Shown here piece after piece: positions 28,278 to 40,940 of a stretch of 64,000 bases of DNA. Within the stretch, counting starts at the first letter, position 1. Every line of letters begins with the position of its first letter. The notes under the pieces are model-generated. The model did not search any database. It was given only the letters and a program-made list of their open reading frames with translations, and had not been told where the DNA came from. The stretch is taken from contig NZ_CP024866.1 in assembly GCF_004136015.1 (NCBI RefSeq), forward strand, positions 3,301,650 to 3,365,649, in the 5' to 3' direction. A program made the translations under genes and the position numbers. The DNA is from Pseudomonas sp. ACM7 (lineage in GTDB: Bacteria > Pseudomonadota > Gammaproteobacteria > Pseudomonadales > Pseudomonadaceae).

Positions 28278-28657
28278 CAGTGCAGGGCTCCGGGCACCGC
28301 CAGACGGAATGGGGCGATGATGGCGTCGAAGTGTTTGCCGTCGTCGGCAACCATTTCATAAGTGCCCTGCATCGTGCCGACCTTGGAGGTCATGACGGTG
28401 CCGCTGCTGTAGGTATGGCTTTCGCCCACCTCGATCAACGGTTGTTGGCCAACAACGCCGGCTCCGCGAACCTCTTCGACATGCCCGTCACCGTCGGTGA
28501 TCACCCAGTGCCGCGACAACAGTTTGGCCGGTAGCTCGCCATTGTTGTGCACGGTGATGGTGTAGGCGAAGGCAAAGCGGTTTTGCTCGGGTTGCGATTG
28601 TTCTGCCAGATAGCGGGTGACGACGCTGACGTCGACCTGGTAACGAGGATCGGACAT
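28277..28657 (-). CDS. apaG: ApaG (Co2+/Mg2+ efflux-associated) protein (126 aa)
   Basis: The sequence [20 protein letters not shown] with [19 protein letters not shown] and a GTMQGTYEM motif is the ApaG fibronectin-III-like fold. The biochemical role is unsettled. ATG 28657 matches the usual N-terminus; an in-frame extension up to 28741 is not supported. It overlaps apaH by one base. Confidence 0.97.
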   Translation of the reverse strand: MSDPRYQVDVSVVTRYLAEQSQPEQNRFAFAYTITVHNNGELPAKLLSRHWVITDGDGHVEEVRGAGVVGQQPLIEVGESHTYSSGTVMTSKVGTMQGTYEMVADDGKHFDAIIAPFRLAVPGALH

Positions 28658-28778
28658 GCAAGAGGCCTTAAACGAAGCGGAACGCGGGGCGTAGCTGATA
28701 GAACTCAGTCTAGGCCAAGTATCGGGTAGTAAACCAGACATGAAGGCTGGTGTCCTACCCGATAACGCTCATTGCCTG

Positions 28779-29597
28779 TCAGTCGGCGGCGGGCGTCTGT
28801 AGGACTTGTTCGCTGAGCTTGTCGGCCAGGCGCACGAAGGCGGCCAGATCGAGCTGTTCGGGGCGCAGGCTGCCATCAACGCCGGCGGCTTCGATTTCAG
28901 CGTTGCTCAGCAGCAGCTTGAGGGTGTTGCGCAGGGTCTTGCGGCGCTGGTTAAAGGCTTCGCGCACGACACGCTCCAACAGCTTGTGATCCTTGGCCGG
29001 GTGCGGCAGCACCGCGTGAGGCACCAGGCGCACGATAGCCGAATCGACTTTGGGCGGCGGATTGAACGCACCCGGGCCAACGTTGAACAGATGTTCAACC
29101 CGGCAGTGATACTGAACCATGATCGACAAGCGACCCCAGTCACCACCACCGGGGCCTGCTGCCAGGCGCTCGACCACTTCCTTTTGCAGCATGAAATGCA
29201 TGTCGCGAATCAGACTGGCGTTATGCAGCAGGTGAAAAATCAACGGCGTAGAGATGTTGTACGGCAGGTTGCCGACCACCCGCAGGCTGTTCGGCGCAGC
29301 GTTCAGGCTGGTGAAGTCGAACTTCAGCGCGTCGCCCTGATGCAGGTTGAAATTGCTCTTGCTGGCAAATTGCTGGTTGAGGATCGGGATCAGATCCTTG
29401 TCCAGTTCCACCACGTCCAACTGGGCGCCGCTGTTAAGCAGGCCTTGAGTCAGCGCACCCTGGCCAGGGCCGATTTCCAGCAGACGGTCTTCGGGCTTGG
29501 CGTGGATGGCGCGCAGGATGCGGTCGATAACGCCGGCATCGTGCAGGAAGTTCTGGCCGAAACGCTTGCGCGCCCGGTGTTGGTAATGCTCGGTCAT
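28779..29597 (-). CDS. rsmA: 16S rRNA dimethyladenosine transferase RsmA/KsgA (272 aa)
   Basis: RsmA dimethylates A1518 and A1519 of 16S rRNA late in 30S assembly. Motifs [27 protein letters not shown] and [12 protein letters not shown] are diagnostic. The start overlaps the end of pdxA by 4 bases. The length is normal. Confidence 0.98.
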   Translation of the reverse strand: MTEHYQHRARKRFGQNFLHDAGVIDRILRAIHAKPEDRLLEIGPGQGALTQGLLNSGAQLDVVELDKDLIPILNQQFASKSNFNLHQGDALKFDFTSLNAAPNSLRVVGNLPYNISTPLIFHLLHNASLIRDMHFMLQKEVVERLAAGPGGGDWGRLSIMVQYHCRVEHLFNVGPGAFNPPPKVDSAIVRLVPHAVLPHPAKDHKLLERVVREAFNQRRKTLRNTLKLLLSNAEIEAAGVDGSLRPEQLDLAAFVRLADKLSEQVLQTPAAD

Positions 29598-30583
29598 AAA
29601 CGGGTCTCGGCCATCTGGTAGGCGGTTTCCAGGGCGACTTGCAGGCTGCCGGTATCGATTTTTCCGCTGCCGGCCAGGTCCAGGGCAGTGCCGTGGTCGA
29701 CCGATGTGCGGATGATCGGCAAGCCGAGGGTCACGTTGACTGCCGCGCCGAAGCCTTTGTACTTCAGCACAGGCAGGCCCTGGTCGTGGTACATCGCCAG
29801 CACTGCATCGCAGTGCTCCAGATACTTGGGGGTAAACAGAGTGTCGGCGGGCAGGGGGCCACGAAGGTCCATTCCTTCGCCGCGCAGGCGCTCTAATGTA
29901 GGTTCGATGATGTCGATTTCTTCATGGCCCAGGTGTCCGCCTTCGCCGGCATGGGGGTTGAGCCCACATACGAGGATGCGTGGCCGGGCAATGCCGAATT
30001 TTTCTTGTAGATCCGCGTGCAGAATTCGCGTGACCCGTTCCAGACGCTCCGGCGTGATCGCATCGGCAATCTCGCGAAGAGGCAGGTGAGTGGTAACCAG
30101 CGCCACACGCAAACCGCGAGTGGCGAGCATCATCACCACTTGGGCGGTATGGGTCAGGTCGGCGAGAAATTCTGTGTGCCCGGAAAAGGCGATCCCGGAT
30201 TCATTGATCACGCCCTTGTGCACAGGGGCCGTGATCATGCCGGCAAAATGCCCGTCCAGGCAGCCTTGGCCAGCTCGGGTCAGGGTTTCCAGAACGAAAG
30301 CCGCGTTGGCCTTGTCCAGTTGCCCGGCAGTGACCTTGGCGTTGAGCGGTGTATCCCAGACATACAGGCTGTCGGCTGGCGCGGGTACATCCGGCCAGTT
30401 GTCCGGGGTGACCGGCAGCAAATCGACAACCACACCCAGCTGCACGGCCCGCTCAAGGAGCAGGTCGCGGCTGGTAATGGCAATCAGGGGATGTGGCTGG
30501 GCTTGCGAGGCGAGCAGCAGGCACAGGTCAGGACCTATGCCGGCCGGTTCGCCGGGTGTCAACGCGAAACGTTTGGGTTTCAC
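29594..30583 (-). CDS. pdxA: 4-hydroxythreonine-4-phosphate dehydrogenase PdxA (329 aa)
   Basis: PdxA oxidises 4-phosphohydroxythreonine in pyridoxal phosphate synthesis. Markers are [15 protein letters not shown] at the N-terminus, the metal-binding TAPVHK and AGHTEF-like ([10 protein letters not shown]) segments, GLNPHAGE and [11 protein letters not shown] with conserved His residues. It overlaps surA and rsmA by 4 bases each, a tightly coupled run. Confidence 0.98.
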   Translation of the reverse strand: MKPKRFALTPGEPAGIGPDLCLLLASQAQPHPLIAITSRDLLLERAVQLGVVVDLLPVTPDNWPDVPAPADSLYVWDTPLNAKVTAGQLDKANAAFVLETLTRAGQGCLDGHFAGMITAPVHKGVINESGIAFSGHTEFLADLTHTAQVVMMLATRGLRVALVTTHLPLREIADAITPERLERVTRILHADLQEKFGIARPRILVCGLNPHAGEGGHLGHEEIDIIEPTLERLRGEGMDLRGPLPADTLFTPKYLEHCDAVLAMYHDQGLPVLKYKGFGAAVNVTLGLPIIRTSVDHGTALDLAGSGKIDTGSLQVALETAYQMAETRL

Positions 30584-31902
30584 TGCGTTGCCTGGTCTGC
30601 ACCAGGGAGTTTGATCTCTACGTACGCTTCGTCACGGATCTGACGCAGCCAGGTTTGCAGCTCTTCGTCGTATTTGCGGTTACGCAATACGGTCATTGCT
30701 TGCTGCTCGCGGGCCTGGGTGGTGCTGTCAGTGGCACGACGGCCAAGGACTTCCAGCACGTGCCAGCCATATTGGGTTTGGAACGGCTTGGACAGCTGAC
30801 CTTGCGGGGTCTTGGCCATCACTCCGCGGAATTCAGGCACCAATGCATTCGGGTCGATCCAGTTCAGGTCGCCACCGTTGAGGGCGGAACCCGGATCTTC
30901 CGAGAAGCTTTTCGCCAGTTCGCCGAAATCTTCGCCCGCTTCGATACGGGAGTAGAGCGATTGAGCCAGGGCTTTGGTTTTTGCTTCGTCGCGGATCGGG
31001 CTCGGTTTGACCAGGATATGACGCACGTGCACTTCATCGCGTGTCTGGGTCTCACCGCCACGCTTATCGAGGATCTTCAGGATGATGAAGCCGCCCGGTG
31101 TGCGCATTGGCTGGGTAATGTCGCCGACAGCCATGGTGCTCAGCATGCGATCGAACGGAGGTGGCAGTTGACCGGCTTTACGCCAGCCCATGTCGCCACC
31201 TTCCAGTGCGGTTTCGCTGGCGGATTTGGCGATTGCCAACTGACCGAAGTCAGCGCCTTGCTTGAGCTGCTGGTAAACCGCGTCTGCCTGTTTGGCTGCA
31301 TTCTGAATCGCGTCGGAGTTGGCGCTTTCCGGCGTAGGAATCAGGATGTTGGCCAGGCGGAACTCTTCGGACAGTTGCATTTTGCCAAGGTCGGAAGCGA
31401 GGAAGTTCTTCACTTCCTGTTCGGAAACCTGGATACGCTCGGCTACACGACGCTGACGCACACGGCTGATGACCATCTCGCGGCGAATCTGGTCGCGGGC
31501 GTCTTCATAAGACAGACCGTCGCGAGTCAGGGCGGCGCGGAATTGATCCACAGACATGTTGTTGCGCTGGGCAATGGTGCCGACAGCCTGGTTCAGTTCT
31601 TCGTCGGTAATGCGGATACCGGAACGTTCGCCGATCTGCAGTTGCAGGTTTTCGACGATCAGACGTTCAAGTACCTGCTGATCCAGCACGTTGGCCGGCG
31701 GTACGGCAGAACCACGCTTGGCGATGGTTTGCTGAACTTCATGAACACGTTGGTCCAGTTGGCTCTGCATGACCACGTCGTTATCGACAATGGCCACCAC
31801 TTTATCGATGGACTGTACCGCGGCGTTCGCCGCGGTACCCAGGAACAACGCGCCCAACACTAGCGGGCGCAGACAATCAGAAAGCTTGGTCTTCACGTTC
31901 AC
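30580..31902 (-). CDS. surA: Periplasmic chaperone and peptidyl-prolyl isomerase SurA (440 aa), GTG start
   Basis: SurA escorts unfolded outer-membrane proteins, including LptD. A signal peptide (residues 1-28, ending TAANA|AVQ) precedes the SurA N-terminal domain and two parvulin domains (about 175-275 and 285-385; [13 protein letters not shown] marks the second). The start is GTG 31902 with AAGG 6 bases upstream, lying inside the last codons of lptD (26-base overlap). It is coupled to pdxA by a 4-base overlap. Confidence 0.97.
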   Translation of the reverse strand: MNVKTKLSDCLRPLVLGALFLGTAANAAVQSIDKVVAIVDNDVVMQSQLDQRVHEVQQTIAKRGSAVPPANVLDQQVLERLIVENLQLQIGERSGIRITDEELNQAVGTIAQRNNMSVDQFRAALTRDGLSYEDARDQIRREMVISRVRQRRVAERIQVSEQEVKNFLASDLGKMQLSEEFRLANILIPTPESANSDAIQNAAKQADAVYQQLKQGADFGQLAIAKSASETALEGGDMGWRKAGQLPPPFDRMLSTMAVGDITQPMRTPGGFIILKILDKRGGETQTRDEVHVRHILVKPSPIRDEAKTKALAQSLYSRIEAGEDFGELAKSFSEDPGSALNGGDLNWIDPNALVPEFRGVMAKTPQGQLSKPFQTQYGWHVLEVLGRRATDSTTQAREQQAMTVLRNRKYDEELQTWLRQIRDEAYVEIKLPGADQATQ

Positions 31903-34678
31903 GATAACCTTGGATGCCTTTGTCGAGGAAGCTCTCTACTTTGGCGCCGGTGAGGCCGCCGAGACCTTTCAGAACGATTTGTAGGAAGACGCCGTGGTCG
32001 CCTTTTTCGTTTTGCGGGGCGTTCTGACTAAATTCGTCGTAGTCGACGAAGTAGCGGTTGATCAAACGCAGTTTCCAGCAGCAGTTGTCGTACTCGAAAC
32101 CACCAAAGGCTTCCAGGGTACGGTTACGGTTGTAGTCATACTGCCAGCGGCTGATGGCGTTCCACTGCGGCACGATCGGCCAGATCACCGAGAAGTCGTG
32201 CTGTTTGATTTTGTAGTAATCCTTCACGTAGCCAGGCTGGCCAGGGGTGCCGTAGTCACCACCGCCGACTTGCCACTTACCGGTGTTCTGGTCGTAACGG
32301 ACCTGGTCATTGCGATAGCGATAGCCGGCGTTGATGACCTTGTTCGGGTTGTCTTCAGGCTGGTAGTGGAACATCGCGCTGCCCGAGCGAGGGCTGCGGC
32401 TGTCCGGGTCCCAGTTGTAATCGGCCGTGGTGCGCCAATCGCGGTTCCAGCGGTATTCGTATTCCAGTGCATAAGGCGAAACGTTGGCATGCGCATCGTC
32501 GCGGGTTTTGGCATCGATCCCTGGCAACTGGACTTCGCGGTCCTTGAAGTACAAGGCCTGGCCGACGCTGATGCGTTGACGTTCGAAACCGTTTTCTTCG
32601 ATCCAGCGGTTGGTAATACCCAGGGACAACTTGTTCTCGTCGCCGACGCGGTCGGAGCTGGAGAAGCGGTTGTCGCGGAACAGCGACGCGTAGTTGAAGG
32701 TGTACTCGCCGGTGTCGAATACCGGAATGTCGCTCTGATCCTTCTCTGGAACATAGAGGTAGAACAGGCGCGGTTCCAGGGTCTGGCGATAGTTCTTGCC
32801 GAACCAGGTGGTGTTGCGATCGAAGTACAGGCCGCTGTCGATGCTTGCGATCGGCACTCCACGGTTCTGGTTGCTGCTAAAGGTGCCGTTGAGTCGATCA
32901 CCTTCAGCGGTCTGATTGGCAATGTCGGCTTTACCCTGGCCGTCGAGATCCAACTGGTACTGGGTGTATTGGTACTTGAGCGACGGCTTCAGGAAACCAT
33001 AAGTCCAGTCCAACGGCAGGCTGACACCTGGCTTGAGGTTCATACGGTCGCCGTTGGCCCGTGCAAGGCCGGTCACGTTGGTGTCCAGGCGAGGCGACAG
33101 GTTGCCGTCTTCATCGGAGAACTGACCCGTTTCCAGGTCACGATCAAAGCGCACGAGTTCTGTTTCGTAATCGAAATTCAGACCGCCCGGGTGCGTAGGC
33201 AGCTGACCGTTGAAAGTGATCTGCGGCAAGCGGTCGTACGGCGTGATGTTCGATACGGTCGCCAGCTGATAGGCCTGGGCGTTGAGGCGAGCGGTGTAGC
33301 TGTCGCCCCGATAGCTCACAGAACCCTGCTGGTTCACGTAATCGGCACTTTTCACACCGATCTGATCAGTTTGCAGATCCTGGAAGTAGTAAGGATCGCT
33401 GAGCTTGGTGTAGTCGACTTGCGTGAAGACGCGCGAGTCGAGACCGCCCTTGTGCTGCCAGTTATACATGTAGCGGTTTTTTTGGTAATCGGTCTGCTTG
33501 CTGCGATCGGTGTCTTCGTCGTTGAGGTACGCGGCGCCGAACTGACCTTCACTGGACTTGGTCAGGTAACGGAATTCGCCTTCCATCAACAGCCCGTGCT
33601 TGCTCATGTAGCGCGGGTACAACGTGGCATCGTAGTTCGGTGCCAGGTTGAAGTAATACGGTGTGACCAGCATGAAACCGGTATCGCTGCCGGTGCCGAT
33701 GGTCGGCGGCAGGAAGCCGGACTGGCGACGGTCGTCGATCGGGAAATAGATGTACGGCGTGTACAGAACCGGAATGTCCTTGACCCGCAGTGTCACGTTG
33801 GTCGCGGTACCGAAGCCGGTGGCCGGGTTCAAGGTGATGTTGTTGCCCTTGAGCTGCCAGGCGTTGCTGTTCGGTTCGCACGTGGTGTACGTACCATCCT
33901 TGAGGCGAATGATCGCGTTCTCGGCACGTTTTGCGTACAGCGCATTACCGCGGATACGGGATTTGTGCATCACGTATTCGGCGTTGTCGACCTTGGCTTC
34001 ACCAGTGTCGAGCTGCACGTCGGCGTGGTCGCCCACGATCAGTGCGCCGTTGTCGCGAACACGGACGTTGCCGCTCAGTTCGCCACGGCTCTCGGCCTGG
34101 TAGAGGTTCGCTTCGTCGGCTTCGACCTGCATGCTGCCCTGACGCATGACCACGTCACCCGCCAGGGTCGCGACCTGCTCATCCTGCTTATAGCGAGAGG
34201 CTTTGGCGCCAAGAAAGGTCGGAGTGTCACTTTTATTCGTCTTGTCATTCATGCCAGGACGAATCGGTTCGATATAGGAACCAGAGCAGTAAGGACCGGT
34301 TTCGGCCAATTGCGCTGCAGTGAGCTTCTCGCGCGGAACCCAATCGAGGTGACTGTAGTCTTCGCTACGCGACTTCAGGCCGCGGCCCTTGGATTCGGTC
34401 ACCAGCACAGGCTTGGCGCCGGTGTCTTGACTGGCACCGCTGTCAGCCGGAGTCTCGCCGCTCGTGCTTACCGCCGCACTGCCGTCATGGACGGGGCGAG
34501 GTGGCAGCGCAGCTGCTGGAGATTTTGGCGCACAGTTCCAGGCGCCCGAAGCAGAGACTGAGCAGTCATACTGTTCCGCGGCGACCACGAACGAAGTGGC
34601 TAGAGGTTGCAGGGCCAGCAGACTGCCGGTAACCAACAACGGAAATTTTTTACGAAACGCGGGGGATTTCAATGCCAT
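31877..34678 (-). CDS. lptD: LPS-assembly outer-membrane protein LptD (933 aa)
   Basis: LptD with LptE inserts LPS into the outer leaflet. A signal peptide ends at VVAA|EQYD; the mature N-terminus has two Cys ([13 protein letters not shown]) and the C-terminal region has a CC pair ([10 protein letters not shown]), matching the disulfide partners required for function. The OstA-type jellyroll lies around residues 150-290 and the rest is the 26-strand barrel. ATG 34678 directly precedes the signal peptide; a longer open frame toward amgK is not coding. It heads the lptD-surA-pdxA-rsmA-apaGH-glpE cluster and diverges from amgK. Confidence 0.98.
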   Translation of the reverse strand: MALKSPAFRKKFPLLVTGSLLALQPLATSFVVAAEQYDCSVSASGAWNCAPKSPAAALPPRPVHDGSAAVSTSGETPADSGASQDTGAKPVLVTESKGRGLKSRSEDYSHLDWVPREKLTAAQLAETGPYCSGSYIEPIRPGMNDKTNKSDTPTFLGAKASRYKQDEQVATLAGDVVMRQGSMQVEADEANLYQAESRGELSGNVRVRDNGALIVGDHADVQLDTGEAKVDNAEYVMHKSRIRGNALYAKRAENAIIRLKDGTYTTCEPNSNAWQLKGNNITLNPATGFGTATNVTLRVKDIPVLYTPYIYFPIDDRRQSGFLPPTIGTGSDTGFMLVTPYYFNLAPNYDATLYPRYMSKHGLLMEGEFRYLTKSSEGQFGAAYLNDEDTDRSKQTDYQKNRYMYNWQHKGGLDSRVFTQVDYTKLSDPYYFQDLQTDQIGVKSADYVNQQGSVSYRGDSYTARLNAQAYQLATVSNITPYDRLPQITFNGQLPTHPGGLNFDYETELVRFDRDLETGQFSDEDGNLSPRLDTNVTGLARANGDRMNLKPGVSLPLDWTYGFLKPSLKYQYTQYQLDLDGQGKADIANQTAEGDRLNGTFSSNQNRGVPIASIDSGLYFDRNTTWFGKNYRQTLEPRLFYLYVPEKDQSDIPVFDTGEYTFNYASLFRDNRFSSSDRVGDENKLSLGITNRWIEENGFERQRISVGQALYFKDREVQLPGIDAKTRDDAHANVSPYALEYEYRWNRDWRTTADYNWDPDSRSPRSGSAMFHYQPEDNPNKVINAGYRYRNDQVRYDQNTGKWQVGGGDYGTPGQPGYVKDYYKIKQHDFSVIWPIVPQWNAISRWQYDYNRNRTLEAFGGFEYDNCCWKLRLINRYFVDYDEFSQNAPQNEKGDHGVFLQIVLKGLGGLTGAKVESFLDKGIQGYREREDQAF

Positions 34679-34808
34679 CTTATTAGTCCGGGCTTCCTGC
34701 GTGCCATCTGCCCGCGGTGTGGGCCGCACGCCTCTCGATGGTCTGAAAAAGATGCTGGATAATAAAGCATGACCCGCTTGACGGCTAGCGCCGTCGGAGA
34801 CCCTTGCA

Positions 34809-36496
<1,688 letters not shown>

Positions 36497-36497
36497 C

Positions 36498-37265
36498 ATG
36501 CTGTGGCCAGGGACTCTGATTGGAGCCGGGGCGGGCTTTTTCATCGCCAGCATTCCGGGGGCCATGCTTGGCGCCTTGTTGGGGCAGGCGCTGGACCGGC
36601 ACTTGCACTTACAGAGCTGGGCGCATTTGCGAGAAAAGCTCGGTGGCCGCTCGGTGCTGCGCAATGATGAACTGCTGTTTGTGTTGTTGGGACGGCTGGC
36701 CAAGAGCGATGGACGGGTGGTGGAAGGCCACATCCAGCAGGCCCGTCAGGAAATGCGCTCGCTGGACATGACCGAGTCGGCCCAGCGCCGGGCAATTGCC
36801 GCGTTTAATCGCGGCAAGTCGGGAGATGAGCGGTTGCGCGGTTACCTGCGCCGCTTGAGTCATCAACCCCATGCCGCCGAAGGCGTCTTGCGCGCCTGTT
36901 GGCGGATGATCTGGGCTGATGGCCGCGCCGGCAGTGCAGAACGAGCGCTGATCAGGCAGTGGGGTAAATGGCTGGGCTGGACGTCACAACAGGTGCAGGC
37001 TCTGGCGGCTGATTACGAGCAGCACAAGTTTGCACAGGCCAGCAGCGCGCTGACCTATCAAGATGCTCTGCGGCTTTTGGGCGTTTCGGCGACCACCGAG
37101 CCGGCGCAGATCAAGCGTGCTTATCGACGCCTGCTGAGTCGCCATCACCCGGACAAGATCGCCGGCAGCGGTGCGACGGCGCTGCAGGTGCGCGAAGCCA
37201 CTGACAAGACTCGCGAACTGCATAGCGCCTACACATTGATTCGCGAGCGGCGGGATTTTCGGTAG
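36498..37265 (+). CDS. djlA: DjlA-like membrane-anchored co-chaperone (255 aa)
   Basis: The protein has an N-terminal glycine-rich transmembrane segment (LIGAGAGFFIASIPGAMLGA), a TerB-like helical domain (about 60-170) and a C-terminal J domain (DALRLLGVSATTEPAQIKRA with the HPDK tetrad). It probably stimulates DnaK at the inner membrane. It follows murU after one base and is likely part of the same transcript. A REP doublet follows. Confidence 0.93.
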   Translation: MLWPGTLIGAGAGFFIASIPGAMLGALLGQALDRHLHLQSWAHLREKLGGRSVLRNDELLFVLLGRLAKSDGRVVEGHIQQARQEMRSLDMTESAQRRAIAAFNRGKSGDERLRGYLRRLSHQPHAAEGVLRACWRMIWADGRAGSAERALIRQWGKWLGWTSQQVQALAADYEQHKFAQASSALTYQDALRLLGVSATTEPAQIKRAYRRLLSRHHPDKIAGSGATALQVREATDKTRELHSAYTLIRERRDFR

Positions 37266-37278
37266 TGGCCCGGAAGAT

Positions 37279-37357
37279 CAAAAGATCGCAGCCTGCGGCA
37301 GCTCTACAGATGTACGCATAACCCGGTGTAGGAGCTGCCGCAGGCTGCGATCTTTTG
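37279..37357. repeat. REP doublet, AAAAGATCGCAGCC type
   Basis: Inverted arms 37279-37307 and 37328-37357 (CAAAAGATCGCAGCCTGCGG ... and its complement). The inner stem reads CTGCGG/CCGCAG where most relatives have CTTCGG/CCGAAG, a paired change. It lies between convergent djlA and the DUF3530 gene. Confidence 0.9.
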
Positions 37358-37364
37358 CTTTTGC

Positions 37365-38354
37365 TTAATTCGCGTTCTGTGGGTTCAACCAGCCCCGCAC
37401 CCGACGGAACAGTTGCTCTTGCTCAGCCTTGGAATTACCCGGCAGAGCCTTGAGCGAGACCTGACTGAACCCCGAAGTCTTCAACCGTTTGCTGGCCTGC
37501 AAGCGTTCCAGTGCCAGGTTGCGATCCAGCGGCCTATCCATATAGAAGATGTCTGCGGTGGGCAGCTTCAGGGTCGGAGTCAGTTCGGCCAGCTCTGGTT
37601 TGGCTTTCACCGGCATCTGAGCGGCGACCATCACAAACTTCTCCACCTGCGAGGGCTGCTTCTCGCTCAGGTAGCGCGCGGCCCAGTAAGCGCCAGTCCC
37701 ATGCCCCAGCACGACAATGCTGCGAGCACTTTGCTGTTCGGCGTAGGCAATGGCGGCGTCGATGCGGGCGAAGATTCGTTCAGCGTCGGCTTTGGCCTGT
37801 TCCTCGGTGGTTTCGGCGATCGCCTTGTCCGCAACCTCCGCTTCACCGCCCGCCGCTTGTTCGATGGGCGCGGCGGTGGTCGAGTCTTTGCTGCCGGTGT
37901 CCGGGGCTTTTGGTGTGGGTGCCACTTCTGCGATACGCGGCGCAATGGCATCGCTTTGCGGGTCCGGCAAGGTGATACTCAGGCTGCTCCACTCGGCGTC
38001 CGGCAATTTACGTCGCAATGGACCTATTGCTTGCGGCCAGTCAACAGTTTCGCCGGCGCCCGGGATGATAATCACCGCGCCTTTGGGTTCGCCGGTATTG
38101 GCCGGTTTCCACAAGGCCAGAAACGTGTCGCTGCCCGCTTGCAGTTGCTGCTGTTCCTGAGCAGGGATTTGTCGCTCAAGTGCAGACGCTTCTTCCTGAC
38201 TACGCTCAAGCAGCGGCTGGCGCGCGACCGGTTTTTCTTCGCCGGGTGTTTCCGTTGCGGCAGGTACCGGGTTGGCAGCCTCGACGGAAAAGGCGCAAGG
38301 CAGGATCAGCGACAGGCACAATGCTGGCAGTGCCAGGCGGTAGACAGGGGGCAT
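37365..38354 (-). CDS. DUF3530 family secreted alpha/beta-hydrolase-like protein (329 aa)
   Basis: A signal peptide (ALPALCLSLILPCAFSVEA) is followed by a segment with GAVIIIPGAGETVDWPQAI and a nucleophile-elbow-like VVLGHGTGAYWAARYL, the hydrolase-like pattern of DUF3530. A Thr/Ala/Glu-rich low-complexity insert (residues about 145-190) splits the fold. The Ser nucleophile position appears to be Thr/Gly (GHGTG), so catalysis is uncertain. Position corresponds to PA0599. It is divergent from agtS. Confidence 0.85.
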   Translation of the reverse strand: MPPVYRLALPALCLSLILPCAFSVEAANPVPAATETPGEEKPVARQPLLERSQEEASALERQIPAQEQQQLQAGSDTFLALWKPANTGEPKGAVIIIPGAGETVDWPQAIGPLRRKLPDAEWSSLSITLPDPQSDAIAPRIAEVAPTPKAPDTGSKDSTTAAPIEQAAGGEAEVADKAIAETTEEQAKADAERIFARIDAAIAYAEQQSARSIVVLGHGTGAYWAARYLSEKQPSQVEKFVMVAAQMPVKAKPELAELTPTLKLPTADIFYMDRPLDRNLALERLQASKRLKTSGFSQVSLKALPGNSKAEQEQLFRRVRGWLNPQNAN

Positions 38355-38427
38355 CGGATATTCCAGGCCAGAAATTATTCCGGCAGCCTAATGGGTTGGT
38401 CAGTATTTGTCAGTGTGTGAGACTTCG

Positions 38428-40824
38428 ATGATGCGTTTTCGCTGCCTGTGGGTTATCGGCTGTTTGTGGTTTCCCTTGATGGGCTGGGCGGCTCCCGCGC
38501 CACCGGTGCACGTCGCGCAGTTGTCCGTGGGCCAGCAGCAATGGCTGGCGCAACATGGCGAATTGCGCGTGGGGCTGGTGTTGCAGGTGCCCTACGCCCA
38601 ATACGATCGCCGCTTGCAGCGTTTGTCCGGGGTCAATGTCGAGCTGATGAAGTGGCTGGCCAAGGCGCTCAAAGTCGAGCTGAGCTGGCGCAACTTTCCC
38701 GACCTGGCGCAGCTGGAAGACGCCGCGCGCGAGGGTGAAATCGACATCGCTCCGGGGCTGACCCAAACCCCCGGTGGCCTGCGGCTCTGGCAGTTTTCCG
38801 ACCCGTATATGCGGGTGCCGCAACTGGTGGTCAGCGACCAGAAAAGCACCGGCGTGGTGGAGCTGGAAAAACTCGACAGCCAGACCCGCGTCGCCGTGCG
38901 CATGCCCGGCGCCACCGCCGATTACCTGCGCAGCAATTACCCGCACCTGAACCTTCAAGGCGTACCGATCGAGCGCCAGGCACTGCAACTGTTACTGAGT
39001 CAGCAGGCCAGTTACGCCGTGGTCGACGAAGCGCAGCTGGGGCGTTTGTCCGCCGAACCTGAGTTCGCCGGGCTGGTGGTGGTCGGTGATATCGGTCTGC
39101 CGCAACTGTTGCGGGTGGCCACACGCCGGGACTGGCCGGAGCTGGCCGGCATCGTCGAAAGCGCCTTGCGGGCGATCCCGGCCAAGGACCTGGAGCAGCT
39201 GCACAACCAATGGCTGCAACCCAAATACCCGCGCCTGACCGAGTCCCCTGGGTTCTGGCAAAACCTCTGCCTGCTGTTGGCGGTATTGATGCTGAGCAGC
39301 ATGGCCATCGTGTTCTGGCAGCGTCGGCAGCAGCACAGTCTTGAGCATCGTTTGCGGGCAGCGCGCGAGGACATTGCCCTGCGTGCCGCCAGCGAAGAAG
39401 CCTTGCGCCTCACTCAGTTTTCCATCGACCAGAGCACCGTCGGCATCCTTTGGGTCAACTGGGACAGCCATGTGCGCTACGCCAATCGCGCGGCCGAAAC
39501 CATGCTGGGTTATCCGGCGGGCGGGATCATTGATCGGCCGCTGATCGACTTCGAACCCGGCTTGCACATGGACCGCTGGCTGAACCTGTGGAAACGCGCC
39601 CGGGCCAGCGAAGAAGGCCCGCAAAGTTTCGAAACCAACTGCGTACGGGCGGATGGCAGCAATCTGCCGGTGGATGTTTCGCTGAGCTTTTTGCGGTTTC
39701 GCGACGGCGAATACCTGGTGGTTTACCTCAACGACGTCACCGAGCGCCGTCGTGCATTGGCCGCGTTGCAGGAAAGCGAGGCGCGTCTGCAAGGGATCGC
39801 CGCCAACGTTCCAGGACTGGTCTTTCGTCTAGAACGGGCGCCGGTGACGGGGCAGATCGACTTTGCCTACATCAGTGAAGGCAGCGAGAGCCTGGTGGGT
39901 TACTCACCGGTCACCCTGGCCCATCGCGACAAAGGCCTGCGCAGCCTGGTGCACCCGGACGACAAGGCCAGTTATCACCAAACCCAGGACCATGCGCTGG
40001 ATACCGACAGTGACTGGTCGTGGCAGGGACGGATTCTCACCCGATCCGGCGAACAGCGCTGGGCCGAAATCAAAGCCATCACCCGCCGACTCGAAGACGG
40101 CGCCTATGTCTGGGACGGGATCGTCTGGGACATCAGCGAAAGCAAACGCATCGAACTGGAACTGGCCAGCTCTCGCGAGCAGCTGCGTGAGTTGTCCGCG
40201 CACCTGGAGAGCGTGCGGGAAGAGGAAAAGGCCCGCATCGCCCGGGAAGTTCACGACGAACTGGGTCAGATGCTCACCGTGCTGAAGCTGGAAACTTCCA
40301 TGTGCGAACTGGCCTACGCGCAGCTCGACCCCGGTCTGAACGAACGTTTGAACAGCATGAAGCGCTTGATCGCTCAGCTGTTCCAACTGGTTCGCGATGT
40401 CGCCACGGCGCTGCGGCCGCCGATTCTCGACGCCGGGATTGCCTCGGCCATCGAGTGGCAGGCCCGCCGATTCGAGGCGCGCACGCAGATTCCGTGTCTG
40501 GTGCAGGTGCCGGAGAATCTGCCGGTGCTCAGTGATGCCAAGGCGATTGGCCTGTTCCGGATCCTTCAGGAAGCGCTGACCAATGTCATGCGCCATGCCC
40601 AGGCGCATACTGTCGAACTGACATTGGCGCTGGAAGGCGACGAGTTGTGTCTGACCGTCAGCGATGATGGCGTAGGATTTGTCCCCGCCACCGGTAGGTC
40701 AACATCCTTCGGGGTGGTCGGCATGCGCGAGCGAGTGTTGATCATGGGCGGGCAGTTGTCGCTTGAGAGTGAACCAGGTGAAGGCACGACCCTGAGCGTG
40801 CGAGTGCCGCTGGATGAAGCCTGA
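38428..40824 (+). CDS. agtS: AgtS-like sensor histidine kinase with periplasmic SBP domain (798 aa)
   Basis: The order is: signal peptide, SBP_bac_3 sensor domain (about 45-265), transmembrane helix (about 280-300), two PAS domains (about 335-450 and 460-585), HisKA_3 with EEEKARIAREVHDELGQMLT and an HATPase (FRILQEALTNVMRHAQA, VSDDGVGF). This is a NarL-type kinase. The neighbourhood matches PA0600 of P. aeruginosa, reported to control the Agt aminovalerate/GABA importer and to respond to peptidoglycan fragments; that role here is inferred from position. I chose ATG 38428, which has GAG 8 bases upstream and precedes the signal peptide. Confidence 0.85.
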   Translation: MMRFRCLWVIGCLWFPLMGWAAPAPPVHVAQLSVGQQQWLAQHGELRVGLVLQVPYAQYDRRLQRLSGVNVELMKWLAKALKVELSWRNFPDLAQLEDAAREGEIDIAPGLTQTPGGLRLWQFSDPYMRVPQLVVSDQKSTGVVELEKLDSQTRVAVRMPGATADYLRSNYPHLNLQGVPIERQALQLLLSQQASYAVVDEAQLGRLSAEPEFAGLVVVGDIGLPQLLRVATRRDWPELAGIVESALRAIPAKDLEQLHNQWLQPKYPRLTESPGFWQNLCLLLAVLMLSSMAIVFWQRRQQHSLEHRLRAAREDIALRAASEEALRLTQFSIDQSTVGILWVNWDSHVRYANRAAETMLGYPAGGIIDRPLIDFEPGLHMDRWLNLWKRARASEEGPQSFETNCVRADGSNLPVDVSLSFLRFRDGEYLVVYLNDVTERRRALAALQESEARLQGIAANVPGLVFRLERAPVTGQIDFAYISEGSESLVGYSPVTLAHRDKGLRSLVHPDDKASYHQTQDHALDTDSDWSWQGRILTRSGEQRWAEIKAITRRLEDGAYVWDGIVWDISESKRIELELASSREQLRELSAHLESVREEEKARIAREVHDELGQMLTVLKLETSMCELAYAQLDPGLNERLNSMKRLIAQLFQLVRDVATALRPPILDAGIASAIEWQARRFEARTQIPCLVQVPENLPVLSDAKAIGLFRILQEALTNVMRHAQAHTVELTLALEGDELCLTVSDDGVGFVPATGRSTSFGVVGMRERVLIMGGQLSLESEPGEGTTLSVRVPLDEA

Positions 40825-40851
40825 AGCATTTGTGGTGTCTGTGCTGACGTC

Positions 40852-40917
40852 TTCGCGAGCAAGCCCGCTCCCACAGGGGGAACGCATTCCAAATGTGGGA
40901 GCGGGCTTGCTCGCGAA
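40852..40917. repeat. REP doublet, GCGAGCAAGCCCGCTCCCACA type
   Basis: Arms 40852-40875 and 40894-40917 are exact inverted copies of a 24-base sequence (TTCGCGAGCAAGCCCGCTCC plus CACA). It lies between agtS and agtR, inside a probable operon, ending 23 bases before the agtR start codon. Confidence 0.92.
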
Positions 40918-40940
40918 TGATCTTGAATCTGGAGAAGAAC

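Noticed and set aside
31994..34561. 855-codon open frame opposite lptD
   Set aside because: It is an antisense shadow; lptD is complete with signal peptide, Cys pattern and barrel, while the other strand gives a low-complexity Val/Gly/Ala-rich product.
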